From Arcobacter lacus (GTDB taxonomy: Bacteria > Campylobacterota > Campylobacteria > Campylobacterales > Arcobacteraceae): a stretch of 64,000 bases of DNA. The stretch lies in contig NZ_MUXF01000005.1 of the NCBI RefSeq assembly GCF_003063295.1, forward strand, positions 124,001 to 188,000, in the 5' to 3' direction. Every line of letters starts with the position of its first letter. Within the stretch, counting starts at the first letter, position 1. The position numbers and the translations under genes are program-made. Below the pieces are notes generated by a model. The model had not been told where the DNA came from. It did not search any database and saw only the letters and a program-made list of their open reading frames with translations. Positions 27,641-37,043 of this stretch are shown here, one piece after another.

Positions 27641-29019
27641 AAATTCATCAACTATTTTTACGAACTTATTTCACTATTTTTGTTGCGATTTTAATAACTT
27701 TGACTTTAGTTACTTATTTTTGGGCAAAAAATTTATATATAAATCAAATAGAAAAAACTCTTATTCAAAATATTGATACTTTATCTATTGTTTTAAAAGA
27801 CCAAAATAATTTATCACATATAAAAAATATTGTAAGAGATTTGCATAGTGAATTAAATTTAAGAATTACTATAATAGATGAACAAGGTGAAGTAATCGCC
27901 GAAAGTGATCAAAATCTAGCTTTTATAAAAAATCATGCAAATAGACCAGAAATAATTCAAGCTAAAAATGTAGGTTGGGGAAAAGATAAAAGAAACTCTG
28001 AAACTATAAAAAAAGAACTTTTATATATTGCAAAAAAATTTGAAACAGATAATTCTACTTATTATATTAGAATGGCAGATTATACAAATAAAATTGCTGA
28101 TAATTTTATGAAATTAACTCTTGAAATTTTTATGTATATTACATTTTTTCTAATAATTGCATTTTTAGCAACATATTTTATAAGCCTTAAAATCAAAAAA
28201 GAAACAGATACTATTTTATATTTTCTTACGCAACTAACAAATAAAAAAAGTTTAATTCCTTTACGTTCAACTTATACATATGAGTTTTATAAAATCACAA
28301 AACTATTAAATAAAGTTGCTATCAAATTATCAAAAAAAGATAAACAAAAGTCAAAACAAAATGCAAAACTAAAACTAGCAAATAGACAAAAAGATGAGAT
28401 AATATCAGCAATCTCTCATGAGTTTAAAAATCCAATTGCGATAATTTCTGGATATAGTGAAACTATTTTAAATGATAAAGATATGCCAGAACTTATGAAA
28501 GTAAAGTTTTTAAATAAGATTTATTCTAATTCAAATAAAATGTCACATATTATTGATAAATTGAGATTAACTTTAAAATTAGAAGAGGGCAAACAAGAAC
28601 TGCTTTTAGTTCCTTGTTCTACAAAAAAAATAGTAGAAAATTGTGTGAGTGATTTAAAAGATAAATATAAAAATAGAGAGATTGTAATAAAAGGGGAAGA
28701 TGTTTTAATAAAAGTTGATGAAACTTTGATTTCTATGGCAATTTCAAATTTAATAGAGAATTCATTAAAATATTCACAAAAAGAGGTTATTGTCGAGCTT
28801 TCAAAAGAGTATATTTGTATTATTGATAAAGGTATTGGAATAGAAAAAAAAGAGTTAGAGAATATCAATCAAAAATTTTATAGAATATCAAATAATGGAT
28901 GGAATAACTCTTTGGGATTAGGATTATTTATCGTTCAATCAATACTAAATTTACATAATTTTAAACTAGAAATTGAATCTGAAATAAATATCGGTTCTAA
29001 ATTTTATATAAAATATTAA
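27634..29019 (+). CDS. PhoR-like sensor histidine kinase
   Basis: The 461-residue kinase has a TM helix at 12-32, a periplasmic or extracytoplasmic sensor loop (about 33-165), a second TM at 166-185, a HAMP-like linker, a HisKA domain with H262 in ISHEFKNP and a HATPase domain with NLIENSLKYS, DKGIGIEKKE and GLGLGLF. It starts with TTG and overlaps the response regulator. As the partner of the PhoB-like protein and neighbour of phoU it is the likely PhoR/PhosS phosphate sensor. A sensor loop of that size is unlike E. coli PhoR, which has almost none. Confidence 0.9.
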   Translation: MLKIHQLFLRTYFTIFVAILITLTLVTYFWAKNLYINQIEKTLIQNIDTLSIVLKDQNNLSHIKNIVRDLHSELNLRITIIDEQGEVIAESDQNLAFIKNHANRPEIIQAKNVGWGKDKRNSETIKKELLYIAKKFETDNSTYYIRMADYTNKIADNFMKLTLEIFMYITFFLIIAFLATYFISLKIKKETDTILYFLTQLTNKKSLIPLRSTYTYEFYKITKLLNKVAIKLSKKDKQKSKQNAKLKLANRQKDEIISAISHEFKNPIAIISGYSETILNDKDMPELMKVKFLNKIYSNSNKMSHIIDKLRLTLKLEEGKQELLLVPCSTKKIVENCVSDLKDKYKNREIVIKGEDVLIKVDETLISMAISNLIENSLKYSQKEVIVELSKEYICIIDKGIGIEKKELENINQKFYRISNNGWNNSLGLGLFIVQSILNLHNFKLEIESEINIGSKFYIKY

Positions 29020-29022
29020 TTT

Positions 29023-29044
29023 ACACTTAATTTAAGTGTTTTTT
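29023..29044 (+). terminator. Terminator after the phosphate module
   Basis: Arms ACACTTA (29023-29029) and TAAGTGT (29033-29039) with a short loop are followed by five or more T. Confidence 0.65.
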
Positions 29045-29094
29045 AAGTATTACTTCACTAATATTTCAACTCATTAAAAAAGCGGAGAAAATAA

Positions 29095-29514
29095 ATGAAA
29101 TTTACTCAAATGGCACATGCTAACGAAATCAAAAGAGATTGGATAGTAGTTGATGCAACTGATAAAGTATTCGGAAGAATTATTACAGAAGTAGCTACTA
29201 TTTTAAGAGGTAAAAACAAACCTTGTTTTACACCAAATGTAGACTGCGGAGATTTTGTTGTAATTATAAATGCATCAAAAGCAAAATTTTCTGGTAAAAA
29301 ATTAGAAAGTAAAAACTATTTTACTCACTCAGGTTATTTTGGTAGTACAAAAACTCACAAAATGTCTGAAATGTTTGAAAAAAATCCAGAAAAACTATAC
29401 AAATTAGCTACAAGAGGGATGCTTCCAAAAACTACTCTTGGTAAAGAAATGTTAAAAAAATTAAAAGTATATGCAGGAAGTGAACATCCTCATACTGCAC
29501 AAATTAAAGGATAA
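29095..29514 (+). CDS. rplM: 50S ribosomal protein L13
   Basis: The 139-residue protein has the uL13 features [14 protein letters not shown] and [33 protein letters not shown] lies before the ATG. It is paired with rpsI (5 bp gap), the standard L13-S9 operon. Confidence 0.97.
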   Translation: MKFTQMAHANEIKRDWIVVDATDKVFGRIITEVATILRGKNKPCFTPNVDCGDFVVIINASKAKFSGKKLESKNYFTHSGYFGSTKTHKMSEMFEKNPEKLYKLATRGMLPKTTLGKEMLKKLKVYAGSEHPHTAQIKG

Positions 29515-29519
29515 TAGTA

Positions 29520-29909
29520 ATGGCAAAAGTATATGCAACTGGAAGAAGAAAAACATCAATAGCTAAAGTATGGTTAGAGTCTGGAAATGGACAATTAACA
29601 ATTAATGGTCAAACTTTAGATGCTTGGTTAGGTGGACATGAGTCTATCAAAAAAAGAGTTATTCAACCATTAAATGTTTCTAAACAAGAAACTTCTGTAA
29701 ACATTGTAGTTAAAACTTTAGGTGGAGGATATTCTGCTCAAGCTGACGCTGCAAGACACGGAATTTCAAGAGCTTTAGTTGCTTTTGATGAGCAATTCAG
29801 AACTATCTTAAAACCTTATGGTTTATTAACAAGAGATTCAAGATCTGTTGAAAGAAAAAAATTCGGAAAGAAAAAAGCAAGAAAATCTTCTCAATTCTCA
29901 AAAAGATAA
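29520..29909 (+). CDS. rpsI: 30S ribosomal protein S9
   Basis: The 129-residue protein opens [19 protein letters not shown] and ends [11 protein letters not shown], the C-terminal tail of uS9 that reaches the P-site tRNA. Full length and second gene of the rplM-rpsI operon. Confidence 0.97.
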   Translation: MAKVYATGRRKTSIAKVWLESGNGQLTINGQTLDAWLGGHESIKKRVIQPLNVSKQETSVNIVVKTLGGGYSAQADAARHGISRALVAFDEQFRTILKPYGLLTRDSRSVERKKFGKKKARKSSQFSKR

Positions 29910-29942
29910 TTGGAATTTTCAAAGAGTATATTTCTTATTCTC

Positions 29943-29975
29943 AAAAAAGGAGCGACGAAAGTTGCTCCTTTTTTT
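29943..29975 (+). terminator. Terminator after rpsI with a GAAA tetraloop
   Basis: The stem GGAGCGAC / GTTGCTCC (one G-U pair), extended by A6 and T7 runs, closes on a GAAA loop, a stable GNRA tetraloop. Confidence 0.9.
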
Positions 29976-30009
29976 ATATCATTTTTATAAAAAAACTATA
30001 CAATACGAT

Positions 30010-31512
30010 ATGAAATTTTTAACTATATTCACAATCTTAATAACTTTTTTAAATGCAAGTACACTAACTTTGAGTATGACTTCAAGTCCAAGTAGGTTAA
30101 ATCCAATATTATCAAATGATAGCGCAAGTACAGAGATATCAGATTGGCTTTTTAATGGACTTTTTAAATACGATAAAGATGGAAATGTAACTACTGATTT
30201 AGCAAAATCATATTATTTTGAAACACCAACAAAATTAGTCATAAAATTAAAAGATAATGTTTTATGGCATGATAAAGTAAAACTTTCTTCAAAAGATGTC
30301 GTATTTACTTACGAACAAGTTATAAATCCTAAAGTTTTTAATTCTATAAAATCAAATTTTCAAGAAGTTGAGAGCGTAAAAGCAATAGATGATTTGACGA
30401 TTGAAGTAAATTATAAAAAACCATATTTTAAAGCAATTGAGACTTGGATGGTTGGTCTTTTACCACATCATATTCTAAAAGATGAAAAAGATTTGATGAC
30501 AAGCTCTTTTAATAAAAATCCAATAGGAACAGGTTCATATAAGTTAAAAGAGTTTAAAGTAGGGCAAGATATAGAACTTATTGCAAATGAAGATTATTTT
30601 GAAGGGAAACCAAAAATTGATAAAATTTTATACAAGTTTCTACCTGATTTAAATACATCTTTTTTATATTTGAAAGAAAAAAAACTTGATATTGGTTCGT
30701 TAGATGCAATTCAAGTTGATAGACAAATTGATGACAATTTTAAAAATGATTATACAATAATACAAAAACCAGCTTTTACATACAGCTATTTAGGTTTTAA
30801 TTTAAAGAATGAAAAATTTAAAAATAAAAAAGTTCGAGAAGCTATATCTTTAGCCATAAATAGACAAGAATTAGTTGATATTTTATTTTTTGGTTATGGG
30901 CGAGTTTGTAATGGTCCTTTTATGCCAGATTCTTATGCTTACAATGAAGAAGTAAAAGATATAAAACAAGATGTAATAAAAGCAAAAGAACTTTTAAAAG
31001 AAGCAGGTTATGATGAAAATCATCCTTTTACTTTTGAAGTTGTAACGAATACAGGCAATGATATAAGAGTAAATGCTGCTCAAATTTTACAATATCAACT
31101 TCAAAAAGTTGGTGTAAATATGAAAATTAGAGTTATGGAATGGCAAGCTTTTTTAAATACAGTTGTTCATCCTAGAAATTTTGAATCTATACTTCTTGGT
31201 TGGTCTATGCCTTTAACCCCAGACGCTTATCCTCTTTGGCATAGTTCAAGTGATAAATTAGGTGGATTTAATCTTCCTGGATATAAGAATGAAAAAGTTG
31301 ATGCTTTGATAGAAAAAGGAATAAGCACAATAAATAAAGATGAATTATCAAAAATCTATAAAGAGATTTTTAAACAAATAAGTGATGATTTACCGTATTT
31401 GTTTTTGTATATTCCAGATGGAATAACAGCTGTTAATAAAAAAATAAAAAATATTGAACCTGCATTTACAGGAATAACACACAATCAAAAAGATTGGGAA
31501 ATAAAAGAATAA
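30010..31512 (+). CDS. Peptide/oligopeptide ABC transporter substrate-binding protein (SBP family 5)
   Basis: The 500-residue protein has a signal peptide (MKFLTIFTILITFLNA) and the SBP_bac_5 fold: early SPSRLNPILSNDSASTEI, then VREAISLAINRQELV and the late MPLTPDAYPLWHSS segment. I place the start at ATG 30010; the frame extends upstream to 29848, but that part overlaps rpsI and its terminator and has no signal peptide. No permease or ATPase is next to it, so it is an orphan binding protein. The ligand is likely a peptide, though nickel or haem binding occurs in this family. Confidence 0.88.
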   Translation: MKFLTIFTILITFLNASTLTLSMTSSPSRLNPILSNDSASTEISDWLFNGLFKYDKDGNVTTDLAKSYYFETPTKLVIKLKDNVLWHDKVKLSSKDVVFTYEQVINPKVFNSIKSNFQEVESVKAIDDLTIEVNYKKPYFKAIETWMVGLLPHHILKDEKDLMTSSFNKNPIGTGSYKLKEFKVGQDIELIANEDYFEGKPKIDKILYKFLPDLNTSFLYLKEKKLDIGSLDAIQVDRQIDDNFKNDYTIIQKPAFTYSYLGFNLKNEKFKNKKVREAISLAINRQELVDILFFGYGRVCNGPFMPDSYAYNEEVKDIKQDVIKAKELLKEAGYDENHPFTFEVVTNTGNDIRVNAAQILQYQLQKVGVNMKIRVMEWQAFLNTVVHPRNFESILLGWSMPLTPDAYPLWHSSSDKLGGFNLPGYKNEKVDALIEKGISTINKDELSKIYKEIFKQISDDLPYLFLYIPDGITAVNKKIKNIEPAFTGITHNQKDWEIKE

Positions 31513-31521
31513 AGGAAAAAA

Positions 31522-32169
31522 TTGAATAAAATAATACTTTTTGACTTAGATGGAACTTTGATAGATTCAACAGATGCGATAGTATCTACTTTTAGATTTG
31601 CTTTTAAAGAACAAGGATTTGATTTTAGAGGAAGTGATAAAAATATAAAAGATTTGATAGGTTACCCTCTTGATATTATGTTTGAAAGACTTGGAGTTTC
31701 AAAACAAAAAGTTTGGGACTATGTTGATAGTTATAAAAATAGATATAGAGTTATTTCTGTTGAACAGACAACTTTATTGGAAAATGCTTTTGAGGCAGTA
31801 CAATTAGCTTCTAAAATAGCAAGAGTTAGTGTGGTTACTACAAAAACAAGAATGTACACTATTCCAATACTTGATAATTTTAATATTACTCAATATTTTC
31901 AGATAATAACAGGTAGAGAAAATGTTGAAAATCCTAAACCACATCCAGAACCAATTTTAAAAACATTAGCTCAAATGAATTATGATAAAAACAAAGATGA
32001 AGTTTATATGATAGGTGATACAAAACTTGATTTAATTTGTGCAAATGAAGCTAAAGTAAATGCAATAGGGGTTTTATGTGGTTATTCTGATGAAGAAGAA
32101 CTTTTAAAATATACAAATATTGTAAAAAAAGATGCTTTAGAAGCTATAAAATATATTTCAACTTTATAG
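31522..32169 (+). CDS. HAD-superfamily phosphatase (phosphoglycolate phosphatase-like)
   Basis: The 215-residue protein has motif I FDLDGTLIDST, a helical cap, motif II VVTTKT, the motif III Lys in ENPKPHPEP and motif IV MIGDTKLDL. These are the Gph/pyrophosphatase-like HAD hydrolase hallmarks. Substrate is not determinable: phosphoglycolate, pyrophosphate or a nucleotide. It starts with TTG after AAAGGAAA and follows the binding-protein gene by 9 bp. Confidence 0.87.
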   Translation: MNKIILFDLDGTLIDSTDAIVSTFRFAFKEQGFDFRGSDKNIKDLIGYPLDIMFERLGVSKQKVWDYVDSYKNRYRVISVEQTTLLENAFEAVQLASKIARVSVVTTKTRMYTIPILDNFNITQYFQIITGRENVENPKPHPEPILKTLAQMNYDKNKDEVYMIGDTKLDLICANEAKVNAIGVLCGYSDEEELLKYTNIVKKDALEAIKYISTL

Positions 32170-33216
32170 ATGATAAATATTTTAAAAATGCTATTAGCTT
32201 TATTAATAGCAGTTTCAGGCTCAATTTTATTTATCTTTTTGCATCTTCCTTTACCTTGGCTTTTAGGTGCAATATTTGCTACAACTATTGCTATTAGATT
32301 TCAAAGTATTCCTATTTCTAGTCCAAAGTTATTTTCAGCTCCTGCTAGGATATTAATAGGGCTTACTATTGGAAGTGCATTTACTCCTCATATTTTACAA
32401 TATATTCCACATTATATTATGAGCCTTTTATTAGTAATTCCTTTTACAATCTTAGTTATATTTTTTGGAACATATTACTATCATAAAGTTTTAAAATATG
32501 ATTTAAAAACTTCCTATTTAGGTTCTATGCCTGGTGGTGTAATAGAGATGGTTATTATTGGACAAGAACTAAAAGCTGATACTTCAAAAATCACTTTAAT
32601 GCAAAGTTCAAGACTATTTTTTGTGGTTGTGTCTTTACCATTTATTATTCAATATATTTTTCAAATAGATATTCGTGGTAACCAGCTTTTGACAACTCCT
32701 ATAAAAGATATAAATTTATTTGAATTCTCATATATTTATATTCTAGGTATGGTTGGTGCAATCATCGCAAAAAGATTAAAACTGACAGCTGCATATTTAA
32801 TAGGACCTATGATTGTTAGTATAATTTTGTATTCTACTGGATTTGTTAACACACATATTCCTGATGAATTATTAAAATTCATACAAGTTATTTTTGGAAC
32901 TATTATTGGCTTTACTTTTAAAAATGTAAGTTTAAAAACTATATCAAAAACATTTTTAGCGACTTTGGGGCATTTTGCTATTTTGATTATATTATGTGCT
33001 ATTTTTATTTTTATAATATATAAATCTTTGGATTTTAAAGCTTTAGATATTTTATTGGCTTTTGGACCAGGTGGACAAACAGAGATAAATTTAGTTGCCA
33101 TTTTAATTGGAGCAAATCTTCCTTATATAACTTTACATCATATAGTAAGACTTTTTATTGTTATGAATATCGCTCCAATAATTGCAAAAAGGTTAGATAG
33201 AAATAATAGTATTTAA
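32170..33216 (+). CDS. AbrB-family (PF05145) membrane protein
   Basis: The 348-residue protein has about ten membrane helices in two repeats, each opening with a PLPWLLGAI / TAAYLIGPM-type segment, and the conserved MPGGVIEMVIIG and GPGGQTEINLVA pair that is diagnostic for the AbrB/YkjA family, sometimes labelled ammonia monooxygenase. It is unrelated to the AbrB transcription factor. Its transport substrate is unknown. It begins directly after the HAD stop codon, and its 3' end overlaps the convergent lipoprotein gene by 24 bp. Confidence 0.85.
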   Translation: MINILKMLLALLIAVSGSILFIFLHLPLPWLLGAIFATTIAIRFQSIPISSPKLFSAPARILIGLTIGSAFTPHILQYIPHYIMSLLLVIPFTILVIFFGTYYYHKVLKYDLKTSYLGSMPGGVIEMVIIGQELKADTSKITLMQSSRLFFVVVSLPFIIQYIFQIDIRGNQLLTTPIKDINLFEFSYIYILGMVGAIIAKRLKLTAAYLIGPMIVSIILYSTGFVNTHIPDELLKFIQVIFGTIIGFTFKNVSLKTISKTFLATLGHFAILIILCAIFIFIIYKSLDFKALDILLAFGPGGQTEINLVAILIGANLPYITLHHIVRLFIVMNIAPIIAKRLDRNNSI

Positions 33217-33771
33217 TAAACTATTTGTAGATTCTTCAAGTCCTTTATTTAAAGCTTTTACAAAACCATAAGCATCATTTGTTTCACATAAAACATTTTT
33301 ATCAAAACTTATAGTTTTGATAATTTTTTTATCTTCAATTAAATCAAATTTTATTTTCAAAATTGCGTAAGATTTATCTTCTTTAAACTCATGATAAAGT
33401 TTTATAATATCAGTTTTTAAAGTGTATTTATGCTCTATTTTTGAATCTTTTGATATCACATTTGAAAAAATATTACTTGCTATAAAAGAGTCGATTAGTT
33501 GATTATAAATCATATTTGAAGGAAGATTTATCCACTTGTTTTTTGCATACTCTTCAAACAAATACGGTTTTGTATTATAATAAATTGATGTTAGATTAAA
33601 ACTTCGATTTACATTTGGTTCTTCTATAAAAATCGAAGACAATTTAGCATTTTGAGATATCTTTTGAGTTTTAAAATCTATTGAATAATGATTTATATCT
33701 ATTCTTTGTTGTTTAAAAGTACACCCTGTAAATAACAAAAAAATTGTTAATATTAAAATACTATTTTTCAT
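33193..33771 (-). CDS. Mla/PqiC-like auxiliary lipoprotein of the MCE transporter
   Basis: The 192-residue product has a lipoprotein signal with lipobox LFTGC, cleaved before Cys at about residue 16. The rest resembles ABC-type transport auxiliary lipoproteins (PF03886/PqiC), with a beta-rich domain and IDINHYSIDF near the start. As the last gene of the Mla-type operon it probably links the MCE protein to the outer membrane. It overlaps the MCE gene by 4 bp, and its tail overlaps the AbrB-family gene. Confidence 0.8.
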   Translation of the reverse strand: MKNSILILTIFLLFTGCTFKQQRIDINHYSIDFKTQKISQNAKLSSIFIEEPNVNRSFNLTSIYYNTKPYLFEEYAKNKWINLPSNMIYNQLIDSFIASNIFSNVISKDSKIEHKYTLKTDIIKLYHEFKEDKSYAILKIKFDLIEDKKIIKTISFDKNVLCETNDAYGFVKALNKGLEESTNSLLNTIISI

Positions 33772-34676
33772 TCTTTTTCTCCTGGGCCATATTTTATATT
33801 TTTTTGTTTTAGTAGTAAGTCACTTGGGCTTTCATTTATATTATTTATTAAATCTTGAGTTAGATTCAAATTATTTTCAAGGTTTTTTAATAAACTATTT
33901 AAGTTCTCAAAACTTTCAATACTCATTCCTTTTAGATTAAAAGTTCCTTTGTCAAACTCTTCTTTTATTTTTGTTGTTAGTTCTTTAAAACTATCAGCAG
34001 ATGTTTTAACACTTGCAAATGATGAATTTCCTGTATTAGCAAAGTTCTTCATACTATTGATAAGTTCATCTATTTTTTTTTCATTTTTAACTAAATATGC
34101 AGAAAATTGCTCTATGTTTTCCATGCTTTTTTCACTTTTTGATAAAAGTGAAGAAAAATTTGAGATATTTTCATCATTTAAAACTTTTTTCATTTGACCT
34201 AAAAGAATGGTTATCTCTTTTGTAATATCTTCTGTTGAATCAACAAATGTTGTCAAGGCAGATGTTTTTGATTTTATGACTTTCATTCCATATTGATTTT
34301 CGCCTAAAAGTTTTGAGTTATTACTTCCACCTTTTAATTCAATATATTTTAATCCAGTAATTCCAAGGTTTCCCAAAATAGCAAAATTGTCCTCTTTTAT
34401 TGGAGTTCCTTTTTGTATTTGAATATCTATTTCTATCTCTTCCGAATTATATGGATTTATTTTGATATCTTTTACAGTTCCAACTTCAAATCCCATAAAT
34501 TTTATAGAAGAGCCGATATTTAGTCCTGAAACTGATTCTGAAAAAAAGATTGAATAATCATCATATTTTTTATCTTCTAGTCCATATTTTCCAAGCCAAA
34601 AAATAAATATTACTAAAAGAGTAAATAGTGAACTTACAAATAATCCTATTTTAAAAAAGTTAATTTTAGTATCCAT
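33768..34676 (-). CDS. mlaD: MlaD-like MCE-domain protein
   Basis: The 302-residue protein has one N-terminal membrane helix (about 9-29), an MCE domain (about 37-115, with VSGLNIGSSIKFMGFEVGTV) and a long helical C-terminal part (about 145-290). MCE proteins form hexameric rings that carry phospholipids across the periplasm. The length is nearer to PqiB/LetB-like single-MCE proteins with a needle helix than to E. coli MlaD (183). It lies between the ATPase and the lipoprotein genes. Confidence 0.9.
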   Translation of the reverse strand: MDTKINFFKIGLFVSSLFTLLVIFIFWLGKYGLEDKKYDDYSIFFSESVSGLNIGSSIKFMGFEVGTVKDIKINPYNSEEIEIDIQIQKGTPIKEDNFAILGNLGITGLKYIELKGGSNNSKLLGENQYGMKVIKSKTSALTTFVDSTEDITKEITILLGQMKKVLNDENISNFSSLLSKSEKSMENIEQFSAYLVKNEKKIDELINSMKNFANTGNSSFASVKTSADSFKELTTKIKEEFDKGTFNLKGMSIESFENLNSLLKNLENNLNLTQDLINNINESPSDLLLKQKNIKYGPGEKE

Positions 34677-35413
34677 TAAGTAGCCTTTTTATTTGTTAAA
34701 AAATCTTTGATAAACTCATCTTCGCTTTTTAAAGCTTCTGTTATATTTCCATCAAAGATTTTCTCTTTTTTTATTATGATAAATCTATCAAGCAAAGTTT
34801 TTATCGTATCTAAATCGTGTGTTATTATAACCGTTGTTATATTTAAACTATTTTTTAAATAAAGCAATAGTTCATTTACACTTTTTGTACTAGCTGGATC
34901 TAATCCACTTGTCGGTTCATCTAAAAATAAGATTTTTGGTTGCATTGCTAAACTTCTTGCAAGTGCAACTCTTTTTTTCATTCCACCACTTAATTGTGAA
35001 GGATATAGTTTTGCTACACTTTTTGGAAGTCCAACTATATCAAGGTTTGTATATGCAATCTTTTCTATCAAATCTTTTGGTAGGTTTGTGTACTCTTTTA
35101 GCATCACACTTATATTTTCAATCACATTTAAAAATGAGTACAAAGCTCCAAACTGGAAAAGATAAGAAAACTGAAGTTTTAATTCTTCCGTTTGTTTTAA
35201 TGACAAAGTAGAAATATCTTTATCAAAGATTTTTATATTTCCTCTTTGAATTTGATTTAGCATAACTATCTGTTTTACTAAAACACTTTTCCCTGAACCA
35301 CTTCCACCTAATATTCCAAATATTTCACCTTCATTTACACTAAATGAAATATCATTATGCACTACATTTTCGCCAAAAGCTGTATAAAGGTTGTTTACTT
35401 CTATGATTTTCAT
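34676..35413 (-). CDS. mlaF: MlaF-like lipid transporter ATPase
   Basis: The 245-residue ATPase has Walker A GGSGSGKS, signature LSGGMKKRVALARS (the GMKKR variant is typical of MlaF), Walker B ILFLDEPTSGLDP and the switch His in ITHDLD. It drives phospholipid movement with the MlaE permease. It shares a base with the MCE gene and abuts the permease gene. Confidence 0.93.
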   Translation of the reverse strand: MKIIEVNNLYTAFGENVVHNDISFSVNEGEIFGILGGSGSGKSVLVKQIVMLNQIQRGNIKIFDKDISTLSLKQTEELKLQFSYLFQFGALYSFLNVIENISVMLKEYTNLPKDLIEKIAYTNLDIVGLPKSVAKLYPSQLSGGMKKRVALARSLAMQPKILFLDEPTSGLDPASTKSVNELLLYLKNSLNITTVIITHDLDTIKTLLDRFIIIKKEKIFDGNITEALKSEDEFIKDFLTNKKAT

Positions 35414-36526
35414 TTATATTCCCATTTGAGTAAAAATTATAGAGAAAACTGCATCTATCAAAATCACTACAAATATAGCATTTACAACACTCATTGTTGT
35501 AAACTTTCCTATACTTGTTGTATTGTTTTGCACTTGAAAACCTCTATAACATCCGATAATTGCAATAGCAAAACCAAAAAATAATGCTTTGAAAACTCCT
35601 AAGATAAGATGTTTTAGTGGAACTTCATTGTGAAGTCTATTTATAAACTCGATAAATGTTACATCTAAACTAGAACTTGCTATTACCATTCCTCCAAAAA
35701 CTCCTATAATATCTGCAAAAAAAACCAAAAGTGGCAAAGAGATACATAAAGCAAATATTCTTGGAAGCGTTAAAAACAAAGTTGGCTCAAAATTCATAGT
35801 TTTCATAGCATCAATTTCTTCTGTTATTTTCATAGCTCCTATTTCAGCTGTATATGAACTTGCACTTCGTCCAGCAATTACAATAGCAGTTACAAGTGGA
35901 GCAATTTCTCTAAACATTGTTATACTTATCATCTCAACGATAAATATATTTGCTCCAAACTTTTCAAGTTGAACACTTCCTTGATAAGCAATAACAACTC
36001 CAACTAAAAATGAAGTAACCGCAACAATCAAAAGTGCATCAAAAGCAGAAGTTTCGATATATTTTAACATCGCTTTAAATCTTATTTTTGATGGATTAAA
36101 AATCGCATAAATAAAAAAATAAAAAACTTTTCCTATAAAGCCAATAAACTCTTTTGATTCTTTATAAATGTCATAGGTTTTTTTACCTAAATCTTCAAAA
36201 AATAGGTTTTTTTTCTCTTCTTCAAAAAGTTTAGTTTGATAATGTTTTTTATAAAAATCAAATATCTTTTCATGGTTTTTATTATTTAAAATAGTGATGT
36301 TTTTTTTTTCAAAAATATTTAAAAATGAGATTAGATAAATAATCGCACTACTATCGCACTCTTTTAGGTCTGCAAAATCAATGCTGAGCTTACTGTTTTT
36401 TGAGAAATTAAGAAGTTCTATTTTTTTTATAATATTTGGAAGTGTTTGTTTATCCCAAATATTTAATAAAGTTAGTTTATAGTTATTTTCATTTTTTTCT
36501 AACAAAAAATAGTCACAATTTTCCAT
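35414..36526 (-). CDS. mlaE: MlaE-like permease with fused N-terminal STAS (MlaB-like) domain
   Basis: The 370-residue protein fuses a STAS-like domain (about 1-105, with LSIDFADLKECDSSAI where MlaB has its switch residue) to a MlaE permease (about 145-370) with five or six membrane helices and the conserved EIGAMKITEEIDAMKTM loop. In E. coli MlaB and MlaE are separate; the fusion is common in Campylobacterota. It is the first gene of the four-gene Mla-type operon. No MlaC or MlaA is encoded here. Confidence 0.92.
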   Translation of the reverse strand: MENCDYFLLEKNENNYKLTLLNIWDKQTLPNIIKKIELLNFSKNSKLSIDFADLKECDSSAIIYLISFLNIFEKKNITILNNKNHEKIFDFYKKHYQTKLFEEEKKNLFFEDLGKKTYDIYKESKEFIGFIGKVFYFFIYAIFNPSKIRFKAMLKYIETSAFDALLIVAVTSFLVGVVIAYQGSVQLEKFGANIFIVEMISITMFREIAPLVTAIVIAGRSASSYTAEIGAMKITEEIDAMKTMNFEPTLFLTLPRIFALCISLPLLVFFADIIGVFGGMVIASSSLDVTFIEFINRLHNEVPLKHLILGVFKALFFGFAIAIIGCYRGFQVQNNTTSIGKFTTMSVVNAIFVVILIDAVFSIIFTQMGI

Positions 36527-36581
36527 AACACTACTTTCTTTTATAAAATGCTTTATGGTATCTAAAATTTATAAAAATAAT

Positions 36582-36609
36582 CTTTTTATAAAAAGTGAGT
36601 TTGATTATA
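36582..36609 (-). promoter_or_regulatory. Probable promoter region of the mla operon
   Basis: Minus-strand TATAAT (plus-strand ATTATA at 36604-36609) lies about 80 bp before mlaE, next to a 14-bp palindrome CTTTTTATAAAAAG at 36582-36595 that would fall in the first transcribed bases. Confidence 0.4.
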
Positions 36610-36632
36610 TTGAAAAAAATTTATTATTGATT

Positions 36633-36953
36633 TTATAAATCATCAATAGGCTTGAAAAACTCTTCAACAGGAACTTCTAATGCTTTTGCTATTTTATAAA
36701 GATGGATAAGATTGAATCTTTTTCCTTTAGTACAATTTTCAGCACATGCAATAAATCCAGAACCTTTTTGTCCAATTGTTAAAGCTAAATCAAATTGATT
36801 TACACCTTTTTGTACTCTGATTCTTTTTACATTTTTTGAGATAGTTTCTAAGAATTTATCTATCTCTTCATCACTTGCAATAGAGGGTATTTCAAAAATA
36901 GCCAAAAAAAGCTCCATTAAAAAATTTTTTAAGTTTATTATGTTACTATCCAA
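36633..36953 (-). CDS. XRE-family helix-turn-helix regulator
   Basis: The 106-residue protein has an HTH_3 domain (about 45-100: IRVQKGVNQFDLALTIGQKGSG..., then LIHLYKIAKALEVPVEEFF). Two cysteines (IACAENC) replace the usual RIENG turn right after the recognition helix, which is unusual. The start is TTG 36953 with GGAAA upstream; a later ATG at 36917 has no ribosome site and would leave the HTH intact. It is divergent from an orphan response regulator. Target and signal are unknown. Confidence 0.8.
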   Translation of the reverse strand: MDSNIINLKNFLMELFLAIFEIPSIASDEEIDKFLETISKNVKRIRVQKGVNQFDLALTIGQKGSGFIACAENCTKGKRFNLIHLYKIAKALEVPVEEFFKPIDDL

Positions 36954-36965
36954 TTATCAATTTTC

Positions 36966-36985
36966 CATAGATTTATATCTATAGG
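36966..36985. promoter_or_regulatory. Inverted repeat in the XRE/response-regulator divergent region
   Basis: ATAGAT-TTAT-ATCTAT lies about 13 bp upstream of the XRE start and overlaps a minus-strand TATAAA. It is a candidate operator for autoregulation of the XRE gene or control by the response regulator. Confidence 0.4.
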
Positions 36986-37043
36986 TAAGTAAGAGTATTG
37001 TTTAAAAGAAATACAAAATATTTTTTATATTGAAGGAAATAAA

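Noticed and set aside
29848-30009. Upstream extension of the peptide-binding-protein frame
   Set aside because: It overlaps rpsI and the terminator after it, and the signal peptide begins at ATG 30010.
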